From: Exiguobacterium acetylicum DSM 20416
Lineage (GTDB): Bacteria > Bacillota > Bacilli > Exiguobacteriales > Exiguobacteriaceae
Reading direction: 5' to 3'
Length of the DNA stretch: 64,000 nt
Assembly (NCBI RefSeq): GCF_000702605.1
Contig: NZ_JNIR01000001.1
Span: 672,501-736,500, forward strand
Of the stretch, positions 8,022 to 16,944 are shown piece after piece. The stretch's first letter is position 1. Each line of letters opens with the position of its first letter. The notes beneath the pieces were generated by a model. The model saw only the letters and a program-made list of their open reading frames with translations. It had not been told where the DNA came from and ran no database searches. Both the position numbers and the translations under genes were made by a program.

Positions 8022-9212
8022 GTGTTAGGGGAACGTATCAAACAGATCCGAAAACAGAAAAAAATGACACAAACGGACGTTGCGACCGGTATCATCACGA
8101 AGTCGATGCTCAGTATGGTCGAGAATGGGAAAGCGACACCGTCTGTACCCGCACTACAGGCGATTGCTAGGCGATTACAGGTGACGGTCGAAGAATTGAT
8201 GCTTGATCCGCGGGATGTTCAGATGCGGGAACTCATCGAAACAATCCGTTCGCGGCATACCCCATATTTTTCAGACGAAAAAATTCAGGAACTGCTAAAA
8301 CCTTACTTGGTTCCGGAAACGACTTCTTATTGGCAAGGGCAGGTCTACCATAAATACGGCGATGCCCTCCGAACGAAGAATCCGGAGCTTGGTTTGACGT
8401 ATTACGACCAAGCGGAGCAGATTTTTCGACAGCTCGGTCGTCAAGATGAGCAGTTGCTCGCTCAGATCTCGAAAGTCTATTTTTTATTCAATCTCAAACG
8501 GACAAAGGAAGCATACGAGCTGATCGAAGCAATGGATGTACCACGCGAGATTCCACTTGCGCCAAAAACCTATTTAAATTTCCAAATCTTGCGTGCACTT
8601 CGAGCAAGTTTGTTCGATGATCACTACACAGAAGCGATCGCCTTATTGCGTGAAGGGGTTCAGTATATGCGGGAGCAAGATGTCTATTATCATGTCATTT
8701 CGTTTCAACGTTTTCTCGGACTGTTTTTATATCTAGAAGGGGAAATCGAACAATCACAGCAAGAGTTTGATCGATTGGAGCAGTTTTTTGCATTTAGTGA
8801 AACGACTGCCGTTGGACGGATTGAAGTCGATTTGACGAAAGGACTCATCGCGATTTTTGAAAACGATACGACCGGCATGCAGATGGCGTGGGAAAAACTC
8901 GTTACTGTGGCGATCGACGACGCGAAACATTACATCGGACAACTCGAAGTCCATCTCCTTGTGAACGGCATCGAATTACCGAATCAGACGCTTCAGCAGA
9001 GCGTCGATAAGATATGGGAGATGCAAGATGACTGGCTTGCGGCGAGTGGGTTCGACCAAGCGATGATGTTGCGGACGCTCGTACTGGCGATGCAACAAGG
9101 TGTCGGTCAGGAACGGCTGAATGATGTCTTGCGATTGAAGGATGATCTTCAAAGTGACCGCCTCAAAGGCGATCTTGAGCGAGAGATACAAACATTGGTT
9201 AATATTCAATGA
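8022..9212 (+). CDS. HTH (XRE) - TPR transcriptional regulator, RRNPP-like
   Basis: 396 residues. An XRE-type helix-turn-helix occupies residues 1-60 (LGERIKQIRKQKKMTQTDVA, then SMLSMVENGKATPSVPALQ). A long all-helical region with TPR-like repeats fills the rest. This matches the layout of PlcR/Rgg-type regulators that bind signalling peptides through the TPRs. The frame extends 66 bp upstream, but AAAGGAG is eight bases before this GTG and the HTH begins immediately, so I start here. Two palindromes in the 120-bp divergent region point to control of itself and the MFS gene. No obvious pro-peptide gene was found beside it, so peptide sensing is only a possibility. Confidence 0.82.
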   Translation: MLGERIKQIRKQKKMTQTDVATGIITKSMLSMVENGKATPSVPALQAIARRLQVTVEELMLDPRDVQMRELIETIRSRHTPYFSDEKIQELLKPYLVPETTSYWQGQVYHKYGDALRTKNPELGLTYYDQAEQIFRQLGRQDEQLLAQISKVYFLFNLKRTKEAYELIEAMDVPREIPLAPKTYLNFQILRALRASLFDDHYTEAIALLREGVQYMREQDVYYHVISFQRFLGLFLYLEGEIEQSQQEFDRLEQFFAFSETTAVGRIEVDLTKGLIAIFENDTTGMQMAWEKLVTVAIDDAKHYIGQLEVHLLVNGIELPNQTLQQSVDKIWEMQDDWLAASGFDQAMMLRTLVLAMQQGVGQERLNDVLRLKDDLQSDRLKGDLEREIQTLVNIQ

Positions 9213-9213
9213 C

Positions 9214-9252
9214 GAAAAAACAGGCATGAAGCGAGTGCGCTTCATGCCTGTT
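9214..9252. terminator. Bidirectional terminator between convergent genes
   Basis: Perfect hairpin (aacaggcatgaagc / gcttcatgcctgtt). The A run at 9214-9220 gives a T run on the minus strand, where it ends the small membrane protein gene, whose last codons lie in the hairpin. Confidence 0.85.
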
Positions 9253-9421
9253 CGTGTGAGGATGTCGTTCTTCTGAAGATCAATAAGACGCATGCGACGA
9301 CGGAAACAATCAAGTGACCGACATAGACGTCTCCCGTCTGGATATAATGCAAGATCATCGAGCCACCAAAAATCAATAAGGCAAGAAAGAGGAGCCGAAC
9401 ATAAAGTGTTTTATAAGACAT
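9242..9421 (-). CDS. Small membrane protein of unknown function
   Basis: 59 residues with two hydrophobic stretches (YVRLLFLALLIFGGSMIL and VGHLIVSVVACVLLIF) joined by a short loop, so probably a two-TM protein. The frame is open further upstream, but GGAAAGGA lies nine bases before the ATG of MSYKTLY. It has its own terminator. No family recognised. Confidence 0.6.
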   Translation of the reverse strand: MSYKTLYVRLLFLALLIFGGSMILHYIQTGDVYVGHLIVSVVACVLLIFRRTTSSHEQA

Positions 9422-9472
9422 GCAGACACATCCTTTCCATATCCAGTATATCCCAAAGTAAAGTGAGAAGAC

Positions 9473-9500
9473 AAAAAACATCCATCCTAAGGGATGGATG
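9473..9500 (-). terminator. Terminator of the NlpC/P60 gene
   Basis: The hairpin catccatcc-taa-gggatggatg is followed on the minus strand by six T. Confidence 0.85.
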
Positions 9501-9509
9501 AGGAAATGT

Positions 9510-10943
9510 TTAAAGTGATTTAAACCCTAACAGTTTTTGTGTCCAGTAACGTTCCGATACACGGCTGATGCCGAGTGCCGGTGTATTGGCATGAATGAAC
9601 TGATCGTTGTTCAGCATGATTCCGATATGCGTCGGACCAGCAGCATATGTGTTTTCGAAGAAGATGATATCGCCGCGCTTCGGTTGACGTAATTTTGATA
9701 ACTTCGCTCCGAGGTACCGATCATCGTTCCAGTAGCCGTTGACGTTCGTTCGTCCGACTGCATAGCCAGCGGCATTCAACGTATAGTTAATGAATCCAGA
9801 GCAGTCGAATCCACCATTAACGGGGCTGCTTGATCCCCAGACGTATGGTGTACCGAGATATTGTTGACCAATCGAGATGGCACGTTCCATCAATGTCGAA
9901 CCAGGAACGGTCGTCACAGGAGGTGTCGTCGGAGTGACCGGAGGCGTCGTCGTGACGGATCCCGTCGTGATGTAACTCTTCGCGACATAGTAGAGACCCG
10001 TTCCGATCTTGATCTGGTACCAGCCGCTATCTTTACCTGTCGTTTCACCTGTGACATTGACTGTCGAACCGTGTCCGACTTGTGTGAAGACTTTAGACGA
10101 CGTCGAAGGCAATGTGCGGACGTTCAGCCCGGTTGGTGCATTGACGCGATACGTCTTCGAGGCATCAACTGGCGTCAAAGAGACTCCGGGAGTCGTCGGT
10201 GTTGTTGGTGGTGATGCTTTTGTTGAAGCTTTGACATAGGTCGAAGCGACATATGCTTCTTTTCCGTCAAGCTTGACTTGGTACCACGAATCAACGGCAC
10301 CTGTGACATCGAGCACCGTCTGATGCGGTAATGTCTTGTAGATTTTTGCGTTCGTCGCTGCAGCAGTCCGTGCGTTCAAGCCTTCCTTCGCATTGACCGT
10401 GTAGACTTTCGATCGATCAACCGCTTTAACGACTTTTTTGACGGGAGTCGTCGCTGGTGGCTTGGAGTCCGTCGTGACGTTCGAGGTCTTTTTGCTGACT
10501 AACGTCGCATGGACGTAAGCCGTTTGCTTTTTATACGTGATTTGGTACCAATCTCCTGTTTTTTTCTTAACAGATAAGATTGTGTTCTTTGCCAGTTTTC
10601 CGAGTGATTTCGAACTCGTCGTTGCTTTTTGGCGAATGTTGACGGCATCGGTGTTCGTTATGTAGGTCGTAGTTGTTGGAGCCTTTTCCGTCGTCGCTTT
10701 GACATATGCTGAAGTGATGAAGGCTGGTTTGGACTGATAGCGGATTTCATACCAGCTGTTGACTTTCTTGACAGCTGTCAGCTTCGTGCCTTTTTTTAGC
10801 GTCGTGATGACCTTCGCGGAAGTCGAGGCAGCCGTGCGAATGTTGACGTTATCCGTCAAAGTCAGTGTCGTTGACGCGGCTGAAACCGGAACCGTGGTAC
10901 CGATCAAAGCGAGCGTCGTGAGGGCGAGAACAGTCTTTTTCAC
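9510..10943 (-). CDS. Secreted cell-wall hydrolase: four SH3b domains plus NlpC/P60
   Basis: 477 residues. A signal peptide (MKKTVLALTTLALIGTTVPVS, AxA-type cleavage near 23) is followed by four bacterial SH3 repeats, each with a V/LNIR or LNVRT motif (about 24-88, 92-150, 173-238, 258-330). A Pro/Thr linker leads to a C-terminal NlpC/P60 peptidase. Catalytic residues are visible: Cys381 in FDCSGF, His439 in THIGIML and His451 in FIHAN. It should cut gamma-D-Glu-diaminoacid bonds in peptidoglycan stem peptides, with the SH3b domains binding the wall. The start is GTG, nine bases after AAGGAG. Monocistronic, divergent from an ABC exporter. Confidence 0.93.
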   Translation of the reverse strand: MKKTVLALTTLALIGTTVPVSAASTTLTLTDNVNIRTAASTSAKVITTLKKGTKLTAVKKVNSWYEIRYQSKPAFITSAYVKATTEKAPTTTTYITNTDAVNIRQKATTSSKSLGKLAKNTILSVKKKTGDWYQITYKKQTAYVHATLVSKKTSNVTTDSKPPATTPVKKVVKAVDRSKVYTVNAKEGLNARTAAATNAKIYKTLPHQTVLDVTGAVDSWYQVKLDGKEAYVASTYVKASTKASPPTTPTTPGVSLTPVDASKTYRVNAPTGLNVRTLPSTSSKVFTQVGHGSTVNVTGETTGKDSGWYQIKIGTGLYYVAKSYITTGSVTTTPPVTPTTPPVTTVPGSTLMERAISIGQQYLGTPYVWGSSSPVNGGFDCSGFINYTLNAAGYAVGRTNVNGYWNDDRYLGAKLSKLRQPKRGDIIFFENTYAAGPTHIGIMLNNDQFIHANTPALGISRVSERYWTQKLLGFKSL

Positions 10944-11137
10944 GTGACATAGCTCCTTCCAATAGATAGGTAAAAATCGTTGTTACCATTTTGTCATAAA
11001 AAGCGCTGATTCCCCTGATTTAAAAATATAATTTTTGTCTGGAAAACTGTAATACCGTTTTTCAAAAAACGAATAGGTAGAATGAGTATTTTCAAAAAAG
11101 TTCAAGTACACTAGAAGTACTCGGAAGGAGGCTACAC

Positions 11138-12850
11138 ATGTTACGCCGTTTTTATCAGTATTATATCCCGCACAAACGATTATTCTGGCTCGATTTCATA
11201 TCTGCCTTATTCGTCGGGGTTTTAGAACTTGCTTTTCCACTCGCTGTCCAATGGTTCATCGACTCCTTGTTGCCAAACGGTGAGATGAACTGGATCATCC
11301 TCGTCAGCGTCGGACTATTAGCACTCTACATCATCAGCACGTTGATGCAGTTCGTCGTCAACTATTTTGGACATAAGCTCGGGATCAATATCGAGACCGA
11401 TATGCGTCGTCAACTGTTCAGCCATGTGCAGAAACAGTCGTTTCGCTTCTTCGATAATACGAAGACGGGTCATATCATGAGTCGGATCACGAATGATTTG
11501 TTTGATATCGGGGAACTTGCCCATCACGGTCCTGAAGATGCATTCATTGCCGTCATGACATTGCTTGGTGCATTCTCGATCATGTTGACGATCAACGTAC
11601 CACTCGCGCTCGTGACAATCATCGCCGTACCATTCCTGATCTGGCTGATCAGTTATGCGAACGTCCGGATGAATAAATCATGGGACCGGATGTATGGCAA
11701 CATCGCGGAAGTCAATTCACGCGTCGAGGACAGTGTCTCTGGTGTCCGTGTCGTTCAGTCATTCACAAACGAAGCTTACGAAATCGAGCGTTTTGAAAAA
11801 GACAACGCGACGTTCCGGCAGTCGAAGATCAATGCCTACAAGGTCATGAGTAAGAGTCTATCCGGCATCTACTTGACGACCCGTGTGATGACGCTTGCCG
11901 TCTTAGTCGTCGGTGCCTACTTGACGTATCGCGAAGCTTTAACGGCAGGGGAACTCGTCGGATTCATTCTTTATATGAACATCCTGCTGAAGCCAATCGA
12001 CAAGATCACCGCATTACTTGAGATGTATCCAAAAGGGATGGCTGGCTTCAAACGCTTCCTCTCGATGATTGATGAGGATGCATCGATTCCGGATGCGCCA
12101 GACGCACTCGTCGTTGATCGGTTGAACGGTGGCATCACATTCAAGGATGTGGCGTTCGGTTATGAAGCCGATCGTCTCATTCTAGAGAATATCAATCTGA
12201 CGGTCGAACCGGGTCAGACAGTCGCGTTCGTCGGAACATCAGGGGCAGGGAAGACGACGATCTGTTCGTTGATTCCACGTTTTTACGATGTTCTAGATGG
12301 CGCAATCACGATTGACGGAATCGATATCCGGCAGATGACGAAGGAGTCTCTGCGACAACAAATCGGGATCGTCCAGCAGGATGTCTTCTTGTTCTCAGGG
12401 ACGATCGCTGAAAACATCGCCTACGGTGACCTGAATGCGACGCACGAAGACATCGTGCAAGCGGCAGAACGTGCCCATCTCGGTCCGATGATCGCGGATC
12501 TGCCTGATGGGTATGCGACACAAATCGGCGAACGGGGACTCAAGTTATCGGGTGGGCAGAAGCAACGACTTGCCATTGCACGGATGTTCCTTAAGAATCC
12601 GCCGATTTTGATTCTCGATGAAGCGACGTCGGCGCTCGACACGGAAACGGAAGCACTGATCCAAGAATCGCTCGCCGAGTTGTCCGAGAACCGGACGACG
12701 CTCGTCATTGCCCATCGTTTAGCGACGATCCGGAATGCAGATAAGATTTTCGTCGTCACGAAGGACGGCATCGTCGAAGAAGGCTCGCATGACGAACTGA
12801 TGGATCAAGGTGGTTATTTCTCCCGGTTGTTAGAGAGACAACGAGTTTGA
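11138..12850 (+). CDS. ABC exporter half-transporter (permease-ATPase fusion)
   Basis: 570 residues: six-helix exporter domain (about 1-310) then a nucleotide-binding domain with Walker A GTSGAGKTT, signature LSGGQKQR and Walker B ILDEATSALD, all canonical. Both ATP sites of a homodimer would therefore be active, in contrast to the heterodimeric pair at 40.7-44.2 kb. Such proteins export drugs, lipids or peptides. AAGGAGG is eight bases before the ATG. It stands alone between the divergent wall hydrolase gene and a terminator. Confidence 0.88.
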   Translation: MLRRFYQYYIPHKRLFWLDFISALFVGVLELAFPLAVQWFIDSLLPNGEMNWIILVSVGLLALYIISTLMQFVVNYFGHKLGINIETDMRRQLFSHVQKQSFRFFDNTKTGHIMSRITNDLFDIGELAHHGPEDAFIAVMTLLGAFSIMLTINVPLALVTIIAVPFLIWLISYANVRMNKSWDRMYGNIAEVNSRVEDSVSGVRVVQSFTNEAYEIERFEKDNATFRQSKINAYKVMSKSLSGIYLTTRVMTLAVLVVGAYLTYREALTAGELVGFILYMNILLKPIDKITALLEMYPKGMAGFKRFLSMIDEDASIPDAPDALVVDRLNGGITFKDVAFGYEADRLILENINLTVEPGQTVAFVGTSGAGKTTICSLIPRFYDVLDGAITIDGIDIRQMTKESLRQQIGIVQQDVFLFSGTIAENIAYGDLNATHEDIVQAAERAHLGPMIADLPDGYATQIGERGLKLSGGQKQRLAIARMFLKNPPILILDEATSALDTETEALIQESLAELSENRTTLVIAHRLATIRNADKIFVVTKDGIVEEGSHDELMDQGGYFSRLLERQRV

Positions 12851-12868
12851 ATCGATTTGAAAGAATGG

Positions 12869-12898
12869 AAAGCAATGGACATGTTCCGTTGCTTTTTT
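12869..12898 (+). terminator. Terminator after the ABC exporter
   Basis: The hairpin agcaatgga / tccgttgct is followed by eight T. Confidence 0.85.
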
Positions 12899-12974
12899 TT
12901 GTTCGTTCAAAAATAAGATTGTGTATGCTAATTTTAGGGAAAACGATTTATAGAAAAGAAGGCGAGGTGGAAGG

Positions 12975-13835
12975 ATGTACGGTCAATTCTGTGAGAACTA
13001 TGATGAGAGTTATCCCGTCTTGCGGGAAGAGACGTCACATGATTTCCATCGTTTTTTTGCACTGTCCTACACGATTCATGATACTGTCTTTGAACAAACT
13101 GTATATGAAAGATTGATGCGGACAATCAAACACAAGACATCGCGTTTTTCAGCGCTTCGGAGCCGTTATACGCCGTTACTTGTCGCCCATGTTCAATTGA
13201 ATAGCACGGATCCCGATGTTCTCATCGAAGAGATCATCGTTGCGGAAAAGAAAATTAAACATCGCCTGATTCGTGATAAAGGGGTTCGTCCATTTTTTGC
13301 GCTCAACGAAGTATTGAATCGGCGACAAGGAATTGATGCGTTCCCTTACATGGAACGATTGCATGCGACACGCCCGCATTTGAATGCAGCAAAGCAGTAC
13401 GTCGTGACATCGACCTTGCTTGAACAGCAGCCATTACCAGAGGAATTTCTAGAGCGGGTCAATACATCGGAAGAATGGCTCGCGCAATATATGGAACGGA
13501 CGAGTGAACGTGTCATTACAGCGCAAATCTTAGCGGCGCATCCAGATCCTTCAGCGCAACAGGAACGAATCATTGCGTGGCGGGAACTGTTAGAGCGGCG
13601 AGAAATCATCATCTGGGATCGCTTGATGCCAATCCTTGCGTTACTGCCTACAATGGAACGTGTCGACTGGATTTATGTGACTCGGATTGTCGACCGGGAG
13701 CGGGCACGGAATCGATTTTCAGACGAAGTCAACTGGTTGATTGCCTTTCATTTGTTGCTTGCTAAAACGGGTGTGACACGAGTTCAAGCCACGTTGCTAT
13801 TGCTGGCTGCACTAGAGTTGACGAAAAAACCGTAA
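12975..13835 (+). CDS. Helical protein of unknown function (DUF4003-like)
   Basis: 286 residues, no signal peptide or membrane segment, mostly alpha-helical by composition. The layout and phrases such as LRSRYTPLLVAHV and a DUF4003-type repeat of short helices resemble an uncharacterised Bacillales family, but I cannot confirm membership. AGGTGGAAGG precedes the ATG directly. Monocistronic between two terminators. Confidence 0.6.
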   Translation: MYGQFCENYDESYPVLREETSHDFHRFFALSYTIHDTVFEQTVYERLMRTIKHKTSRFSALRSRYTPLLVAHVQLNSTDPDVLIEEIIVAEKKIKHRLIRDKGVRPFFALNEVLNRRQGIDAFPYMERLHATRPHLNAAKQYVVTSTLLEQQPLPEEFLERVNTSEEWLAQYMERTSERVITAQILAAHPDPSAQQERIIAWRELLERREIIIWDRLMPILALLPTMERVDWIYVTRIVDRERARNRFSDEVNWLIAFHLLLAKTGVTRVQATLLLLAALELTKKP

Positions 13836-13842
13836 AACGAAA

Positions 13843-13881
13843 AACGAACGAGGAGTGGCGCGCGCCATTCCTCGTTCGTTT
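13843..13881. terminator. Bidirectional terminator
   Basis: Perfect hairpin (acgaacgaggagtggcg / cgccattcctcgttcgt) between converging genes ending at 13835 (+) and 13893 (-). Confidence 0.85.
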
Positions 13882-13892
13882 GGTTTAGTGAC

Positions 13893-15140
13893 TTAATCGA
13901 ACGTCGTAAACGTCGCATGTCGTTCGACCGGATACAGTTCCGTACCGGCGACAGCGTTCAAGATCAACTGGTTCCGCGAGACGGACATCCCGAGATTATC
14001 CGCAGCCGGACCGTGTGACAGCTCTAAATTAGCAGTTGCGTAAAGATGATGGGCTGTCTCGACCGAACGCACGATTTGGTAGTCGGCATCGACTTTCCAG
14101 GCAATCGGTGCTTCGAATACAATATCAAGTCGGTCGATGAAGCTCGGAAGGGATGGCGAAAAACCAGTTGCTGCAATGACGGCATCTGTTACAGACGAGC
14201 GCTCGTCCTCAAGTTCTTGATGTTGCATTGCAATCGTGAACCGCTCATCATAGGTGATTTCTTTTACTTCGAGATTCGCGCGGATCGCGACCTGTCGTTG
14301 TTCCTCTTCCGTCAAATCATAGAGATGGGCATAGATTGATTGAAGTGTCTCCGGACTGATACCGTTCTGAGAGCGGGCAAACTTCTTGACCGACTCTTGT
14401 CGTACTTCGAGTGGAAGTTGGTTGAAATACGTGACGTAGCTCGGTGAAAAAATTTCTTCTCCGAGTTTGCCGGTCTCAAGTGTCTCAAACAGTGTCGAAC
14501 GCGCGATCCACTCGAGTTCAGGACGCTCTGGAGCAGGCGTCGTCAAGAGATCAAGGAAAATCTCGGCGGCACTTTGACCGGAGCCGACGATGCTGATTTT
14601 GTTGCGCTGAAGTAAATCTGCCTTGTTCATGACATATTGCGTATTGTGGATGACGCGTTCGTCAAACGTATCCGGGATGGCGGGTTTTGAACCAGTGCCG
14701 ATGACGACGTTTCGTGCTTCGAACGTTTCGCGTTTGCCGGTTGAGACATCTTCGACGAGGACTTCAAAACTATCACCGGTGTCTTGCACGTCGATGACGC
14801 GCGTCGAAAAGCGGAGATCTTCAAGTTGTGTCGCGACCCAGCGTAAGTAATCGTTGTAACCTTGTCTTGAGATCAGAAGTTTTTCATAGAAGTAAAACGT
14901 GTGGAGACGGTGAATCGATCGTAAGTAATTGAGGTAGGAAAACGAACTTGTCGGATCGGCGAGTGTGACGAGATCGGAGATGAAGCTTGTTTGCATCATC
15001 GAGTCCTGAATCATCATGCCGGGATGCCATGAAAATTGTTCGCTTTCGTCAAAAAATAACGTCTTTAAATCTGTCGGATGCGCAAGTGCACTCAATCCTA
15101 AATTCATCGGACCAATGCCAATGCCGATTAAGTCATACAT
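13893..15140 (-). CDS. Lysine/ornithine N-monooxygenase (siderophore type, IucD/SidA family)
   Basis: 415 residues. The FAD-binding motif GIGIGPMNLGL opens the protein and the NADPH motif VGSGQSAAE lies near residue 195. ATGFSPSLP near residue 325 is the characteristic flavin-proximal motif of N-hydroxylating monooxygenases. The enzyme would hydroxylate the side-chain amine of lysine (IucD-like) or ornithine as the first step of a hydroxamate siderophore. No siderophore synthetase or transporter lies beside it, so it is an orphan here; distant partners or a scavenging role are possible. The ribosome site GGGAGG precedes the ATG. A 16-bp inverted repeat lies 23 bp upstream. Confidence 0.85.
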   Translation of the reverse strand: MYDLIGIGIGPMNLGLSALAHPTDLKTLFFDESEQFSWHPGMMIQDSMMQTSFISDLVTLADPTSSFSYLNYLRSIHRLHTFYFYEKLLISRQGYNDYLRWVATQLEDLRFSTRVIDVQDTGDSFEVLVEDVSTGKRETFEARNVVIGTGSKPAIPDTFDERVIHNTQYVMNKADLLQRNKISIVGSGQSAAEIFLDLLTTPAPERPELEWIARSTLFETLETGKLGEEIFSPSYVTYFNQLPLEVRQESVKKFARSQNGISPETLQSIYAHLYDLTEEEQRQVAIRANLEVKEITYDERFTIAMQHQELEDERSSVTDAVIAATGFSPSLPSFIDRLDIVFEAPIAWKVDADYQIVRSVETAHHLYATANLELSHGPAADNLGMSVSRNQLILNAVAGTELYPVERHATFTTFD

Positions 15141-15162
15141 AGAAAAAGCCTCCCAATTCGAT

Positions 15163-15178
15163 ATTGTTCTAAAACAAT
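15163..15178. promoter_or_regulatory. Inverted repeat in the N-hydroxylase promoter region
   Basis: ATTGTT-CTAA-AACAAT, a perfect 6+6 inverted repeat in the expected promoter position. It could be an iron-responsive (Fur-like) operator, but it matches the Fur consensus only loosely. Confidence 0.4.
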
Positions 15179-15217
15179 ACCCGAAAAGGAAGGCGGACGA
15201 AACGTCAGGCTAAAGCT

Positions 15218-16348
15218 TTACAGCTGGTCGGTTGTCGTTGTTTTGGTTTCGACCGTCATCGTTTTCCCATCACGGATGATCGTCAAGGAGAGCGGTCCAT
15301 CTGATTTGATCAGTGCCGTTTTGATATCAACGAATGCTTTGATTTCGGAGTCATTGATTTTCGTGATGACATCACCTGTTTTCAGTTTAGCCGCAGCAGC
15401 TGGACTGTTCGGTTCGACCGACATGACGACGACACCTGTTTTTTGACTGTCTGGTAGTTTGACTTGATCTTTTAGATAACCGGCAGGGAACGCCGCGACG
15501 TCTTGTAAGGACACACCGAGCGTCGGATGCTCAACTTTACCGTTTGTTTCAAGCTGTTTGAGGATTGGTAATGCATCATCGATCGGGATACTGAAGCCGA
15601 CGCCTTCAACACCAGACTCAGCGATTTTCATCGAGTTGATTCCGACGAGTTGTCCTTGTTCATTGATCAAGGCACCACCCGAGTTCCCGGGGTTAATGGC
15701 AGCATCGGTCTGGATGACCGTCGTATTGAAGTCGTCTTGTCCGTCACTGTTCGTATCGACCGGTACGGTCCGGTCTTTCGAACTGACGATTCCGCGTGTG
15801 ACGGAGTTTTGGAACTCACCGAGCGGGTTACCGATTGCGAGGACGGTTTGTCCGGCTTTTAAGTCCGCTGATTTTCCAAGTGTGATGACACCCGGAACAT
15901 CGCTTGCGTCAACTTCAAGCACAGCTAAGTCATAGGTTTCGTCGCTACCAAGCAACTTGGCTGAGAGTGTCTTGCCGTCATTCAACGTTACATCGAGTTT
16001 TGATGCCCCGTCGACGACGTGATGGTTCGTAATGATGTATGCTTTGCCGTCCTCTTTCTTATAGATGACACCGGACCCTGAACCAGCCGCTGCTTCTTGT
16101 TGCGACATTGAGTTGCCCGCTTGATAGTTCGTTACGGTCACGACGGATTTTTGAGCCGTGGCGACTGCGTTCGTCACCGGATCATTCGTCGTCGTTGAGA
16201 CTTGTTTGGGCATACCATTTGATAGTGGTGTATCAGCGACTTGTTGTTCTTGATCGAGTAGGATCGGAAAGGCAACCGTAGCCGTCAAGACCGCGCCGAT
16301 GATGCCTCCAGTCAATCCAGGTAAAAGTGCTTTCGTTTTTCCAGCCAT
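15218..16348 (-). CDS. htrA: HtrA-type membrane-anchored serine protease
   Basis: 376 residues: a single N-terminal membrane anchor (about 9-30), an S1C trypsin-like protease domain and one C-terminal PDZ domain (about 275-365). The triad is visible: His110 in ITNHHVVDG, Asp140 in TYDLAVLEVD and Ser223 in GNSGGAL. It degrades or refolds damaged exported proteins at the membrane-wall interface. Bacillus has three paralogues (htrA, htrB, yyxA); which one this corresponds to is unclear. Divergent from a DoxX-like gene. Confidence 0.92.
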   Translation of the reverse strand: MAGKTKALLPGLTGGIIGAVLTATVAFPILLDQEQQVADTPLSNGMPKQVSTTTNDPVTNAVATAQKSVVTVTNYQAGNSMSQQEAAAGSGSGVIYKKEDGKAYIITNHHVVDGASKLDVTLNDGKTLSAKLLGSDETYDLAVLEVDASDVPGVITLGKSADLKAGQTVLAIGNPLGEFQNSVTRGIVSSKDRTVPVDTNSDGQDDFNTTVIQTDAAINPGNSGGALINEQGQLVGINSMKIAESGVEGVGFSIPIDDALPILKQLETNGKVEHPTLGVSLQDVAAFPAGYLKDQVKLPDSQKTGVVVMSVEPNSPAAAAKLKTGDVITKINDSEIKAFVDIKTALIKSDGPLSLTIIRDGKTMTVETKTTTTDQL

Positions 16349-16543
16349 AAGTCATCATTCCTCTCTGTATGATTTCTGACTTCATCATAGCAAATGAAGC
16401 AACCTCTTCTCTGATTACGGGAGACATTCCGAAATGACTCATCATTCCCCATAATTCGACGACAATTTCTAAAAGTTGAGATAATCAGGTCATTTCGATA
16501 CACTGAAGCTGTCTCGAACATATATTTCATTAACAGAAAGAGA

Positions 16544-16906
16544 GTGTGGAACATAATGCTATTGCGTCTAGTCTATGGAGCAGGATTACTGTTTGCGGGA
16601 GTTGGTCATTTCCGCAATGAAAAAGGGTTCGTCAGCATCATGCCGTCGTTCATTCCGTTCAAGCGCTTCTTCGTCCAAGTGACAGGGGTCATCGAAATCG
16701 CTTACGGTGTCATGTTGTTGACAGGAAAAGGGGTGCACCTCGTTCGTAAGACTCTTCCTGCCTTCTTATATGCTGTCTTACCCGCAAACGTCAACATGGC
16801 AGTCAATCCGAAGCCGATTAATGGGAAACGTCTTCCGTCTTGGTTGCTTTGGACACGGTTGCCGCTCCAATGGGGGCTCGTCTCTCTTGCGAAACGTCTG
16901 AAATGA
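16544..16906 (+). CDS. DoxX-like small membrane protein
   Basis: 120 residues with four hydrophobic segments. RLVYGAGLLFAGVGHF near the N terminus and a following GVIEIAYGVMLL segment fit the DoxX/MauE-like superfamily of quinone- or redox-linked membrane proteins. The start may be the GTG at 16544 or the ATG at 16556; neither has a strong ribosome site. Function unknown. Confidence 0.7.
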   Translation: MWNIMLLRLVYGAGLLFAGVGHFRNEKGFVSIMPSFIPFKRFFVQVTGVIEIAYGVMLLTGKGVHLVRKTLPAFLYAVLPANVNMAVNPKPINGKRLPSWLLWTRLPLQWGLVSLAKRLK

Positions 16907-16914
16907 ATCGGAAC

Positions 16915-16940
16915 AAAAAGCCGCCTAAATGGCGGCTTTT
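16915..16940. terminator. Bidirectional terminator
   Basis: The hairpin agccgcc-taaat-ggcggct has an A run before and a T run after, between converging genes. Confidence 0.9.
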
Positions 16941-16944
16941 ATTG

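Noticed and set aside
12847-13116. 89-codon frame between the ABC exporter and the DUF4003-like gene
   Set aside because: It runs through the terminator at 12869-12898 and overlaps the better-supported gene at 12975.
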